A stretch of 5,382 nt of DNA from Acetobacteraceae bacterium. GTDB lineage: Bacteria; Pseudomonadota; Alphaproteobacteria; Acetobacterales; Acetobacteraceae. This document shows, in pieces, positions 1 to 5,321 of the stretch. Location of the stretch: the NCBI GenBank assembly GCA_003133265.1, contig PKWQ01000175.1, positions 1,724 through 7,105 on the forward strand. The letters run 5' to 3'. How positions within the stretch are numbered: position 1 is the first letter of the stretch; each line of letters begins with the position of its first letter. Under the pieces are notes generated by a model that saw only the letters and a list, made by a program, of their open reading frames with translations, searched no databases and was not told the DNA's origin. The translations under genes were made by a program, and so were the position numbers.

Positions 1-981
1 CGGCTGCGCCAGCGCTTCGATGTGCTGGAAGACGCGGAAATCGCGGTGGAGATCGACCCACGCACATTGTCCGATGAGTCGCTGCGCGGCATGGCCCGGA
101 TGGGCGTGACCCGCGCCAGCCTGGGCGTGCAGGATTTCGACCCGGCGGTGCAGCAGGCGGTCAACCGGATCCAGTCATTCGAAACCACCGCCGACTGCGC
201 CGAGCGGCTGCGCGGGCTCGGCATCGGCTCGATCAATCTCGACCTGATCTACGGCCTGCCGATGCAGACCACCGAGGGGGTCGCGGCGACGGTGGCCCAG
301 GCCATGCGGATATTGCCGGACCGGGTTGCCGTGTTCGGTTACGCGCACGTGCCCTGGATGAAGCGGCATCAGAGCCTGCTGCCCGAGGACAAGCTGCCCG
401 GCCCGGCCGAGCGCTTCGCCCAGCGGCAGGCGGCGGCGGACGCGATCGTGGCGAGCGGCTACCGGGCGATCGGCCTGGACCATTTCGCCCGCCCCAACGA
501 CAGCCTGGCGCGCGCGGCGGAAGCCGAACGGCTGCGGCGCAACTTCCAGGGCTACACCACCGACGACGCGCCGGCGCTGATCGGTCTCGGCGCCTCCTCG
601 ATCGGCGGGCTGCCGCAGGGCTATGTGCAGAACGCGACCTCGGTGCCGCTATGGCGCAAGGCGGTGCAGGGCGGGCGCCTGCCGATCGCGCGCGGCATCG
701 GGCTGACGGAAGAGGATCGGCTGCGGCGGGACGTGATCGAGCGGATCATGTGCAGCTTCGCGGTCGATCTGGACGAGGTGGCATCGAGCCATGGCGTGAC
801 CCGTGCGGAGCTTGCCTGCGCCAGCGCCGGGCTGGACGAACTGGCACGCGACGGGCTGGTGGACTGGGACGGGCGGCGGCTCGCCGTCACCGAGTCCGGC
901 CGGCCTTTCGTGCGCGCCGTGGCCGCGACCTTCGATGCCTACCACCGCCCGGAGAACATGCGCCACGCCGCCACCGTGTAA
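1..981 (+). CDS. hemN: Oxygen-independent coproporphyrinogen III oxidase (HemN), 5' end missing
   Basis: Radical-SAM enzyme that decarboxylates coproporphyrinogen III to protoporphyrinogen IX without oxygen, in the cytoplasm, for haem (and, where present, bacteriochlorophyll) synthesis. The frame is open from base 1 and ends in TAA at 979-981, giving 326 residues. The family is usually about 450-460 residues, so roughly the first 130, including the CxxxCxxC iron-sulfur motif, lie outside the window. Visible HemN signatures, in order: EIAVEIDPRT, SLGVQDFDPAVQQAVNR, INLDLIYGLPMQT, VFGYAHVPWMK, GLDHFARPND, RNFQGYTTDD and the C-terminal HemN domain with RRDVIERIMC and DGLVDWDG. These line up closely with E. 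coli HemN as I remember it, and not with the shorter HemW paralogues. The GTG at 22 is internal and not the start. The gene converges on the carboxyltransferase gene with a 10-base gap. Its promoter is not in view, so any FNR control cannot be judged. Confidence 0.95.
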   Translation, partial: RLRQRFDVLEDAEIAVEIDPRTLSDESLRGMARMGVTRASLGVQDFDPAVQQAVNRIQSFETTADCAERLRGLGIGSINLDLIYGLPMQTTEGVAATVAQAMRILPDRVAVFGYAHVPWMKRHQSLLPEDKLPGPAERFAQRQAAADAIVASGYRAIGLDHFARPNDSLARAAEAERLRRNFQGYTTDDAPALIGLGASSIGGLPQGYVQNATSVPLWRKAVQGGRLPIARGIGLTEEDRLRRDVIERIMCSFAVDLDEVASSHGVTRAELACASAGLDELARDGLVDWDGRRLAVTESGRPFVRAVAATFDAYHRPENMRHAATV

Positions 982-991
982 CGCGGCGGGC

Positions 992-2551
992 TTAGGGCCG
1001 CATCATGAAGCTAGCCGGCCCCTTCTGGCGTAGCGGGGCCGCCAGTTCGGCGAACTCGCACAGCAGCTTGCGGGTATGGCGCGGGTCGATGATCTCCTCC
1101 ACCCAGAACGCCTCGGCGGTGCGGAACGGCGAGCGCAGCGCCTCCAGCCTGGCCTCGATCTCCGCCAGGGTGGCGGCCGGGTCCGGCGAGGCGTCGAGTT
1201 CGGCGCGGTAGCCGGCCTCCATGCCGCCCTCCAGCGGCAGCGACCCCCAGGCCGCCGACGGCCAGGCGTAGCGCAGGGTGAGCCGCCGCCCCGGCTGGTG
1301 CGCGCCGCCGCCGACACCGAACACATTGCGCACCAGCATGGAGCACCAGGGCACGGTGCTCTGGTTGATCGCGCTGATCGCCCGCACGCCGAGCCGGATC
1401 GCGCCGGTCTGCTCCGCCAGCAGGCCCACCGAGAAGCCGGGGCAATCGGTCAGATGCACCACCGGCAGATGGAAGGTTTCCGCCATGTCGACGAAGCGGA
1501 TGATCTTCTGGCAGGCCGCCGCGTCCCAGGTGCCGCCGTTGTACATCGGGTCGCCCGCCATCAGCGCCACCGGCCAGCCGTCCAGCCGGGCGAAGCCGGT
1601 GATGATGGAACGGCCGAAATAGCGGCCCATCTCGAAGAACGAGCCCTTGTCCACCACCGAATTGACGATCCGGCGCATCTGGTAGGTCCGGCGCTTCTTC
1701 CTGGGGATCACCGAGATCAGGAACTCATCGGCCCGGTCGGTCGGATCGTCGTTCGCGGTGCGCGGCGCCAGATCCCAGATCGAGTTCGGCAGATAGGACA
1801 GGAAGCGGCGCGCGCGGGCGAAGGCTTCCTCCTCGGTGTCGGTGGCGTCGTCGATGCCGCCGGCGGGCAGTTGCACCTCCGACCCGCCCAGTTCCTGCTT
1901 GGTGCGCGGCTCGCCCAGCCGTTCGACCACCGGCGGACCGGCGACGAACACGGCGGAGATGCCTTTGACCATCAGCGAGTAGTGGCTGGCCGCCAGCCGG
2001 GCCGCGCCGAGCCCGGCGACCGAGCCCAACCCGAGCGAGACCACCGGAATTTGGCCCATATTGGCGGCGCAGAGATAAAGGCCCGAATTGGTGCCAACGC
2101 CACCGGGCAGGTTGGCGCGGCCGGTCTTCTCGATGGTGCGCACCGAACCGCCACCGCCGGAGCCCTCGATCATGCGGATCAGCGGCAGATGGAACTCGTG
2201 CGCCATATGCTCCGACATCTGGAATTTCTCCCAGATCGACGCATCCGCCGAGCCACCGCGCACGGTGAAATCGTCACCCGCGATCACCACCGGCCGACCG
2301 TCGACCTTGCCGCGGCCGAACACGCAATTGGCCGGGGTGAACTCGGAGATCGCGCCGTCCGCGCCGTAGGTCGCCTTGCCGGCGATGGCGCCGATTTCGT
2401 GGAAGCTATCGGGATCGAGCATCCGCTCGATCCGCTCGCGCACGGTCAGCCGGCCGCTATTGTGCTGACGGGCGACCCGTTCGGCGCCGCCCATCTGCTT
2501 GGCCAGCACGGTTCGCTGGCGAAGCTCCTCAAGCTCCGGCTTCCAGGTCAT
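992..2551 (-). CDS. Biotin-dependent acyl-CoA carboxylase, carboxyltransferase (beta) subunit
   Basis: Predicted carboxyltransferase subunit of a biotin-dependent acyl-CoA carboxylase, moving CO2 from carboxybiotin to an acyl-CoA in the cytoplasm. It has 519 residues, close to the 510-540 of PccB/AccD-type subunits, with both crotonase-fold halves. N-terminal half: GRLTVRERIERMLDPDSFHE (33-52), a glycine-rich first oxyanion-hole loop GSGGGGSVRT (130-139) and GLGSVAGLGAARLAASH (174-190). C-terminal half: GSFFEMGRYFGRSIITGFAR (303-322), GDPMYNGG (333-340) and HLPVVHLTDCPGF (361-373), a variant of the family's 'VDxPGF', then YAWPSAAW (428-435). The segment RRFLSYLPNSIWDL recalls a subgroup distinct from classic propionyl-CoA carboxylase beta chains, so the acyl substrate is left open. 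The ATG at 2551 has an AGGAGAG ribosome site 10 bases upstream. No biotin carboxylase or carrier gene is adjacent. Alternatives are methylmalonyl-CoA decarboxylase alpha or a methylcrotonyl/geranyl-CoA-type subunit. Confidence 0.9.
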   Translation of the reverse strand: MTWKPELEELRQRTVLAKQMGGAERVARQHNSGRLTVRERIERMLDPDSFHEIGAIAGKATYGADGAISEFTPANCVFGRGKVDGRPVVIAGDDFTVRGGSADASIWEKFQMSEHMAHEFHLPLIRMIEGSGGGGSVRTIEKTGRANLPGGVGTNSGLYLCAANMGQIPVVSLGLGSVAGLGAARLAASHYSLMVKGISAVFVAGPPVVERLGEPRTKQELGGSEVQLPAGGIDDATDTEEEAFARARRFLSYLPNSIWDLAPRTANDDPTDRADEFLISVIPRKKRRTYQMRRIVNSVVDKGSFFEMGRYFGRSIITGFARLDGWPVALMAGDPMYNGGTWDAAACQKIIRFVDMAETFHLPVVHLTDCPGFSVGLLAEQTGAIRLGVRAISAINQSTVPWCSMLVRNVFGVGGGAHQPGRRLTLRYAWPSAAWGSLPLEGGMEAGYRAELDASPDPAATLAEIEARLEALRSPFRTAEAFWVEEIIDPRHTRKLLCEFAELAAPLRQKGPASFMMRP

Positions 2552-2561
2552 ACGTTTCTCT

Positions 2562-2568
2562 CTCTCCT
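2562..2568 (-). promoter_or_regulatory. Ribosome binding site of the carboxyltransferase gene
   Basis: On the minus strand this reads AGGAGAG, ending 10 bases before the ATG at 2551. It supports that ATG as the start. The 79-base gap to the lipoprotein stop (2552-2630) shows no convincing -35/-10 pair, so it is unclear whether the gene has its own promoter or is reached from upstream. Confidence 0.65.
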
Positions 2569-2630
2569 GGTGGTCTTATTGGTGGCCCTTTGGCGGACAA
2601 GAAGAAGATATTCGCCAACCGTGCCCAGTG

Positions 2631-3005
2631 CTACCGGCAGATATCCGGCACGCTTTGATATTCGTTGCTGCCAGCCTCCTTGAACGTATGGCTGGATGCT
2701 GCTGCTGCGTCCTTGAATGTGAGTTCCTTAAATCCGCGTCCTAGGCATGCTTGCTCGCAGGACATCCATTTGTCGAACGACCCAAATGGCTCCTCGCCCC
2801 AATATGGATCGCCATAACATACAACGCGCCGTCCGGTGGCATCCTCAAGATAAATGGCACGAGTGTCTGTGCATCCAGACAGTAAGCCCAACCATAGAAC
2901 CATGAGTACCATGCCCCTGGTTCCACGTATCGTCACGCGATCTGCACGCGTGGCCCACTGCGACGATCGGTGCGCCGTTGTTTCCAGGACAAGTGAGCCA
3001 GACAT
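2631..3005 (-). CDS. Small putative lipoprotein, unknown function
   Basis: I do not recognise this gene. Read from the ATG at 3005 it is 124 residues. Residues 32-45 (MVLMVLWLGLLSGC) form a hydrophobic stretch ending in a lipobox, LSGC, predicting cleavage before Cys45, lipid attachment and an outer- or inner-membrane lipoprotein with about 80 mature residues. The mature part has four more cysteines (63, 83, 87, 123), enough for two periplasmic disulfides, and a small internal repeat TFKDA...TFKEA (96-100, 107-111). Start choice is uncertain: the ATG at 3005 has a purine-rich ribosome site but leaves an unusually long 31-residue stretch before the signal. GTG at 2936 would give a classical basic n-region (VTIRGTRG), and ATGs at 2912 and 2903 are also possible. 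Base composition is much lower in GC than the neighbours, suggesting recent acquisition. The gene runs in the same direction as its neighbours, 66 bases after the 94-residue gene. Confidence 0.7.
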   Translation of the reverse strand: MSGSLVLETTAHRSSQWATRADRVTIRGTRGMVLMVLWLGLLSGCTDTRAIYLEDATGRRVVCYGDPYWGEEPFGSFDKWMSCEQACLGRGFKELTFKDAAAASSHTFKEAGSNEYQSVPDICR

Positions 3006-3007
3006 CT

Positions 3008-3022
3008 CTCCCTCATCCTCTC
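3008..3022 (-). promoter_or_regulatory. Purine-rich ribosome binding site of the lipoprotein gene
   Basis: Minus-strand sequence GGAGAGGATGAGGGAG-like purine tract just before the ATG at 3005. It holds AGAGGA about 10 bases from the ATG and GAGGGAG closer in. It is the main argument for the longest start of the lipoprotein. The ATG inside this tract (3016-3014) is out of frame with the gene. Confidence 0.5.
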
Positions 3023-3071
3023 CCGCGCGTACCGTTGCTAGTGTTCTTCCGGGCGGTTGCCCACCAGTCTG

Positions 3072-3356
3072 TCAGATGAACTGCCCGCGCAGGAAACCCA
3101 GTGCCGGCAGCGGCTTCCAGCCGCGCGGCAGGTCCGTGCGGCGCACCGGGGCGACGCTATAGCGCGGCACCGGCTGACGGGAAGTGCGCAGGAAGCCGGC
3201 ATATTCGACGACCTGCTGCTCCCGCCAAGCCCGGTCGGCCAACGCCGCGTGACGGCTGGAAAAGATCTCGGCGACGCGGTTGTTGCGCCCGATCGAGGCC
3301 ACCACCGCCCAAAGCGTGTCGTCAATGGGCCGACTGAGACTGACAACCTGACTCAT
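3072..3356 (-). CDS. Hypothetical protein, 94 residues
   Basis: I do not recognise a family. The frame from the ATG at 3356 to TGA at 3072-3074 encodes 94 residues with no signal peptide or membrane segment, so it is probably cytosolic. It is basic and aromatic-rich, with an N-terminal half that looks helical (DDTLWAVVASIGRNNRVAEI; AWREQQVVEYAGFLRTSR) and a proline-rich tail (RTDLPRGWKPLPALGFLRG). Third codon positions are mostly G or C, as in neighbouring real genes, which supports coding. The first eight codons are less biased. An ATG at 3455 in the same frame would add 33 residues, but they look like translated non-coding sequence, so 3356 is preferred. Neither start has a good ribosome site. 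The first 35 bases overlap the end of the broken oxygenase frame. It could be a chance-preserved remnant, but codon bias argues against that. Confidence 0.6.
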   Translation of the reverse strand: MSQVVSLSRPIDDTLWAVVASIGRNNRVAEIFSSRHAALADRAWREQQVVEYAGFLRTSRQPVPRYSVAPVRRTDLPRGWKPLPALGFLRGQFI

Positions 3357-3597
3357 GCGTGACAGACACCAAGCATGATGAACCGGGAAATGCCGACGGC
3401 AACCAGGAATGAACTCTGCCCAGACCGCGCCGCGCGGTCCAGCCCCAATCTGCATGGCTGGGCCGAAGATCGTGACGGGGCGGCGCGTCGGTGAGGAGCC
3501 AGTGGCGGTACGGCACCGGATCGAACCGCGCGGTGTGGATGGCGTGGCGCAGATGCGAGGCGGCGGTGACCGCGACGGTGGTATCCATGTCCGCCAT
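3322..3597 (-). pseudogene. Truncated second 2OG-Fe(II) oxygenase-like gene
   Basis: The frame opens at an ATG (3597-3595) that shares its A with the stop of the upstream dioxygenase (TGATG), a typical translational-coupling arrangement, and runs 91 codons. The first 40 residues read like a genuine protein start; the segment ARFDPVPYRHWLLTDAPP resembles the N-terminus of roughly 220-residue 2OG-Fe(II) oxygenases as I remember them. After about position 3478 the frame turns into low-quality sequence (RHDLRPSHADWGW...) with no HxD motif, and it stops inside the following gene. The iron-binding half of the expected protein is absent from all frames here, so a deletion or replacement is more likely than a single frameshift. 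The family assignment rests on a short segment and is inference. It may still be translated as a short non-catalytic peptide. Confidence 0.5.
3423..3439. repeat. GC-rich perfect inverted repeat
   Basis: GACCGCG and CGCGGTC separated by 3 bases form a perfect 7-bp stem. It lies in the stretch between the recognisable part of the truncated oxygenase gene and the 94-residue gene. Neither strand has a following T-run, so a standard intrinsic terminator is not shown. It could be a weak terminator or a pause site for the oxygenase transcript. Confidence 0.45.
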
Positions 3598-4286
3598 CAG
3601 GTCCGTGACCCGGTGTTGAACGGCGCGGCGATCCGCTTCAGTCCGGCGGAAATCTGGTGCCGGCGCAATTCGCGCCGCGCGGCGGCGGCGTCGGTCATCC
3701 AGTTCAGCATGATTGCCCGGCGCACGCCGTCGAACGGCTTGTGGCCATGCCAGGAATTGTCGGCGCGGCGGAACGACAGCAGCGTGCCGGCGATCGGCGG
3801 CACCTCGTCGATCATGTCCTCGATGTCGTCGGGCCCGCGCAGCAGCCGCAGCCGCAGCCGGCCGCCTTGGGCGGACCAGTCGCCGTTCAGATACAGCAGC
3901 GCGGTGATCACCTTGTCGGTGCTGTCGGTGTGGATCAGCCCGTCGCGCGTCCGGCAGCGGGCGCGCAGCGTGACCATCAGCGTGTCGGTGGAGAGCTTGA
4001 TGCCGTATTTGTCCGAGAACGCCTCGGTGGTGCGCTGGCCGCGCAGCGCGCGCAGCAGCCGGCCGAACCCATCGTCGCCGGTCTTCTCCGGCGCCGGCAG
4101 CACGCCCGGCAGGTCCGGACCCGGGAAGGAGTCGCAGGCGGCGCGGGCCGCCGCCGCGGGCACGAAGCGCGGCACCGTGAAGAACTGGAACGGCGCGCGG
4201 ATCAGCGGCGCGGCGGCGAACGCGGCAAAATCGAGCACATCGGCATCGGTGGAGGCAGGGCGGGGCCGGGCCAGGGTGGCGGACAT
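3597..4286 (-). CDS. 2OG-Fe(II) dioxygenase, prolyl-4-hydroxylase-like
   Basis: Predicted non-haem iron dioxygenase that uses O2 and 2-oxoglutarate to hydroxylate an unknown substrate, releasing succinate and CO2; cytoplasmic, no signal peptide. It has 229 residues. The double-stranded beta-helix core shows the full active site: H119 and D121 (GLIHTDSTDK) and H180 (SWHGH) for iron, and R190, ten residues after H180, for the 2-oxoglutarate carboxylate. Supporting core segments are TALLYLN (128-134), GTLLSFRR (167-174) and AIMLNWM (191-197). A short R-L repeat lies at about 143-148, encoded by a tandem hexamer. The ATG at 4286 has GAGGAAGAG 9 bases upstream. An FNR-type box stands about 93 bases before the start. 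The stop overlaps the start of the truncated second oxygenase-like gene, implying a co-transcribed pair. The substrate is unknown: a small molecule, a lipid or a protein side chain are all possible. Confidence 0.85.
   Translation of the reverse strand: MSATLARPRPASTDADVLDFAAFAAAPLIRAPFQFFTVPRFVPAAAARAACDSFPGPDLPGVLPAPEKTGDDGFGRLLRALRGQRTTEAFSDKYGIKLSTDTLMVTLRARCRTRDGLIHTDSTDKVITALLYLNGDWSAQGGRLRLRLLRGPDDIEDMIDEVPPIAGTLLSFRRADNSWHGHKPFDGVRRAIMLNWMTDAAAARRELRRHQISAGLKRIAAPFNTGSRT
3843..3860. repeat. Tandem hexamer (CAGCCG) x3 inside the dioxygenase gene
   Basis: Three perfect copies of CAGCCG, in frame on the minus strand, encoding alternating Arg-Leu in the run GGRLRLRLLRG. This sits in the core between the HxD motif and the distal histidine. 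Changes in copy number would add or remove two residues without shifting the frame. Confidence 0.7.
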
Positions 4287-4295
4287 CGGGGCGTT

Positions 4296-4304
4296 CTCTT
4301 CCTC
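4296..4304 (-). promoter_or_regulatory. Ribosome binding site of the dioxygenase gene
   Basis: Minus-strand GAGGAAGAG, ending 9 bases before the ATG at 4286. This supports the chosen start and the 229-residue length. Confidence 0.6.
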
Positions 4305-4372
4305 GCGATCGCGGCGCCGGGCACACGCCGGCAGTCGACACGATTACGTGCGCAAGCCGGTGACCCACCGCC

Positions 4373-4386
4373 TTGATCTGGATCAA
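4373..4386 (-). promoter_or_regulatory. FNR/FixK/Anr-type operator (perfect TTGAT-N4-ATCAA)
   Basis: The 14 bases TTGATCTGGATCAA match the FNR/Anr/FixK consensus TTGATNNNNATCAA at every fixed position. The box lies in the 118-base gap between the serB stop (4405) and the dioxygenase start (4286). The only downstream start it can serve is the dioxygenase on the minus strand. If it acts as a class II activation site (centre near -41.5), transcription would begin near 4338, leaving a leader of about 50 bases. The best -10-like sequence (TAATCG, 4346-4341) is poor and about 4 bases off ideal spacing. The palindrome can also fold as a 6-bp stem, but there is no T-run for a terminator. The motif is seen; oxygen control is inference. 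Confidence 0.7.
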
Positions 4387-4404
4387 ACCGGCCGCCGGCG
4401 CGGA

Positions 4405-5280
4405 TCAGTCGGTGCGGAAATCCGCCGCCCGGTAGCCCTGCACGAACAGCAGCGCGCGCAGATCGGCGTGATCGACCCGCGCCCGCGCCTCGGCGGCGAC
4501 CACCGGCTTGGCGTGGAAAGCGACCCCGAGCCCGGCCTCGCGCAGCATCGCCAGATCGTTGGCCCCGTCGCCCACCGCCAGCGTCGCCGTCATTTTCAGG
4601 CCGCGCGTGCCCGCCAGCTCCCGCAGGGTGGCGAGCTTGGCGTCACGGTCCAGGATCGGCTCCTCCACCGTGCCGGTCAGCGCGGCGCCGTCGTCATGCA
4701 GCACGTTGGAGCGATGCACGTCGAAGCCGACCAGCTGCTGCACCCGGCCGGTGAAGAAGGTGAAGCCGCCGGACACCAGCGCGGTCAGCGCATTGTGCGC
4801 GCGCATGGTGACGACCAGTTCCTTCGCCCCCGGCGTCAGGACAATTCGCGCCCAGGTCTTTTCCAGCGCATCGAGCGACAGGCCCTTCAGCTTGCCCACG
4901 CGCAGCCGCAGCGCCTCGGCGAAATCAATCTCGCCGTTCATGCTGCGCATGGTGATGGCGGCGATCTCGGCCTTCAGGCCGGCGAAGTCGGCCAGTTCGT
5001 CCAGCGTCTCGCCGGTGACGACGGTGCTGTCCATGTCGGCGATCAGCAGGCCCTTGCGCCGGCCCCGTGCCCGCACCGGGATGGCGTCCACCGCCGCGTT
5101 GCCCAGCGCACCCCGCGCCGCGGCCATGTTCGGCGCGTCGGTGGTAACGATGTCGGCGGCCTCGCCGGGCGAGAGGATGTCGGGCGGGCCGCCCCGCACG
5201 GCGTCGCGCACGCGGGCGATAATCGTTGGCGAGAGGGTGGTGGCGGTGCGGTCGGCGACCAAGGTAAGGACATAGCTCAT
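4405..5280 (-). CDS. serB: Phosphoserine phosphatase SerB
   Basis: Catalyses the last step of serine synthesis, hydrolysis of O-phospho-L-serine to L-serine, in the cytoplasm with Mg2+. It has 291 residues, typical of alphaproteobacterial SerB. An N-terminal ACT-like region covers about 1-70. The HAD phosphatase domain follows: motif I DMDST (82-86; D82 nucleophile, D84 acid/base), a cap with GETLDELADFAG and MNGEIDFAEALRLRV, motif II VSGGFT (169-174), K215 in DRDAKL as motif III, and motif IV GDGANDLAML (237-246) with D238 and D242 for Mg2+. The ATG at 5280 matches the expected N-terminus (MSYVLTLVAD), but no Shine-Dalgarno sequence precedes it. It is divergent from miaA with 41 bases between the starts, an arrangement I recall from other alphaproteobacteria. 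The gene is intact. Confidence 0.97.
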   Translation of the reverse strand: MSYVLTLVADRTATTLSPTIIARVRDAVRGGPPDILSPGEAADIVTTDAPNMAAARGALGNAAVDAIPVRARGRRKGLLIADMDSTVVTGETLDELADFAGLKAEIAAITMRSMNGEIDFAEALRLRVGKLKGLSLDALEKTWARIVLTPGAKELVVTMRAHNALTALVSGGFTFFTGRVQQLVGFDVHRSNVLHDDGAALTGTVEEPILDRDAKLATLRELAGTRGLKMTATLAVGDGANDLAMLREAGLGVAFHAKPVVAAEARARVDHADLRALLFVQGYRAADFRTD

Positions 5281-5311
5281 GATGGGCAGACCATGGCGAT
5301 GACACCCGAGC

Positions 5312-5320
5312 GAGGCAAGG
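5312..5320 (+). promoter_or_regulatory. Likely ribosome binding site of miaA
   Basis: GAGG at 5312-5315 lies 6 bases before the ATG at 5322, followed by AAGG at 5317-5320. It is modest but well placed, and supports this start over the out-of-frame ATGs at 5293 and 5299. Confidence 0.45.
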
Positions 5321-5321
5321 C

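Noticed and set aside
1076..2683. 535-codon open frame on the plus strand
   Set aside because: Antisense to the carboxyltransferase gene; its translation is rich in H, R, G and A with no recognisable motif, typical of a shadow frame.
2864..2881. TGTCTG/CAGACA inverted repeat with 6-base loop
   Set aside because: It falls across the lipobox codons inside the lipoprotein gene and has no T-run; most likely chance.
3038..3346. 102-codon minus-strand frame
   Set aside because: Overlaps the 94-residue gene in another frame, with poorer codon bias and a serine/arginine-rich translation.
3322..4386. One 354-residue minus-strand protein covering the oxygenase region
   Set aside because: Its first two thirds are a shadow frame of the 229-residue dioxygenase; only the part from 3597 down reads like a protein start, so I kept that part alone.
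4388..4403. GC-rich CCGGC/GCCGG palindrome just after the serB stop as a terminator
   Set aside because: The loop is a single base and only three T residues follow on the minus strand, so it does not meet a usual intrinsic terminator.
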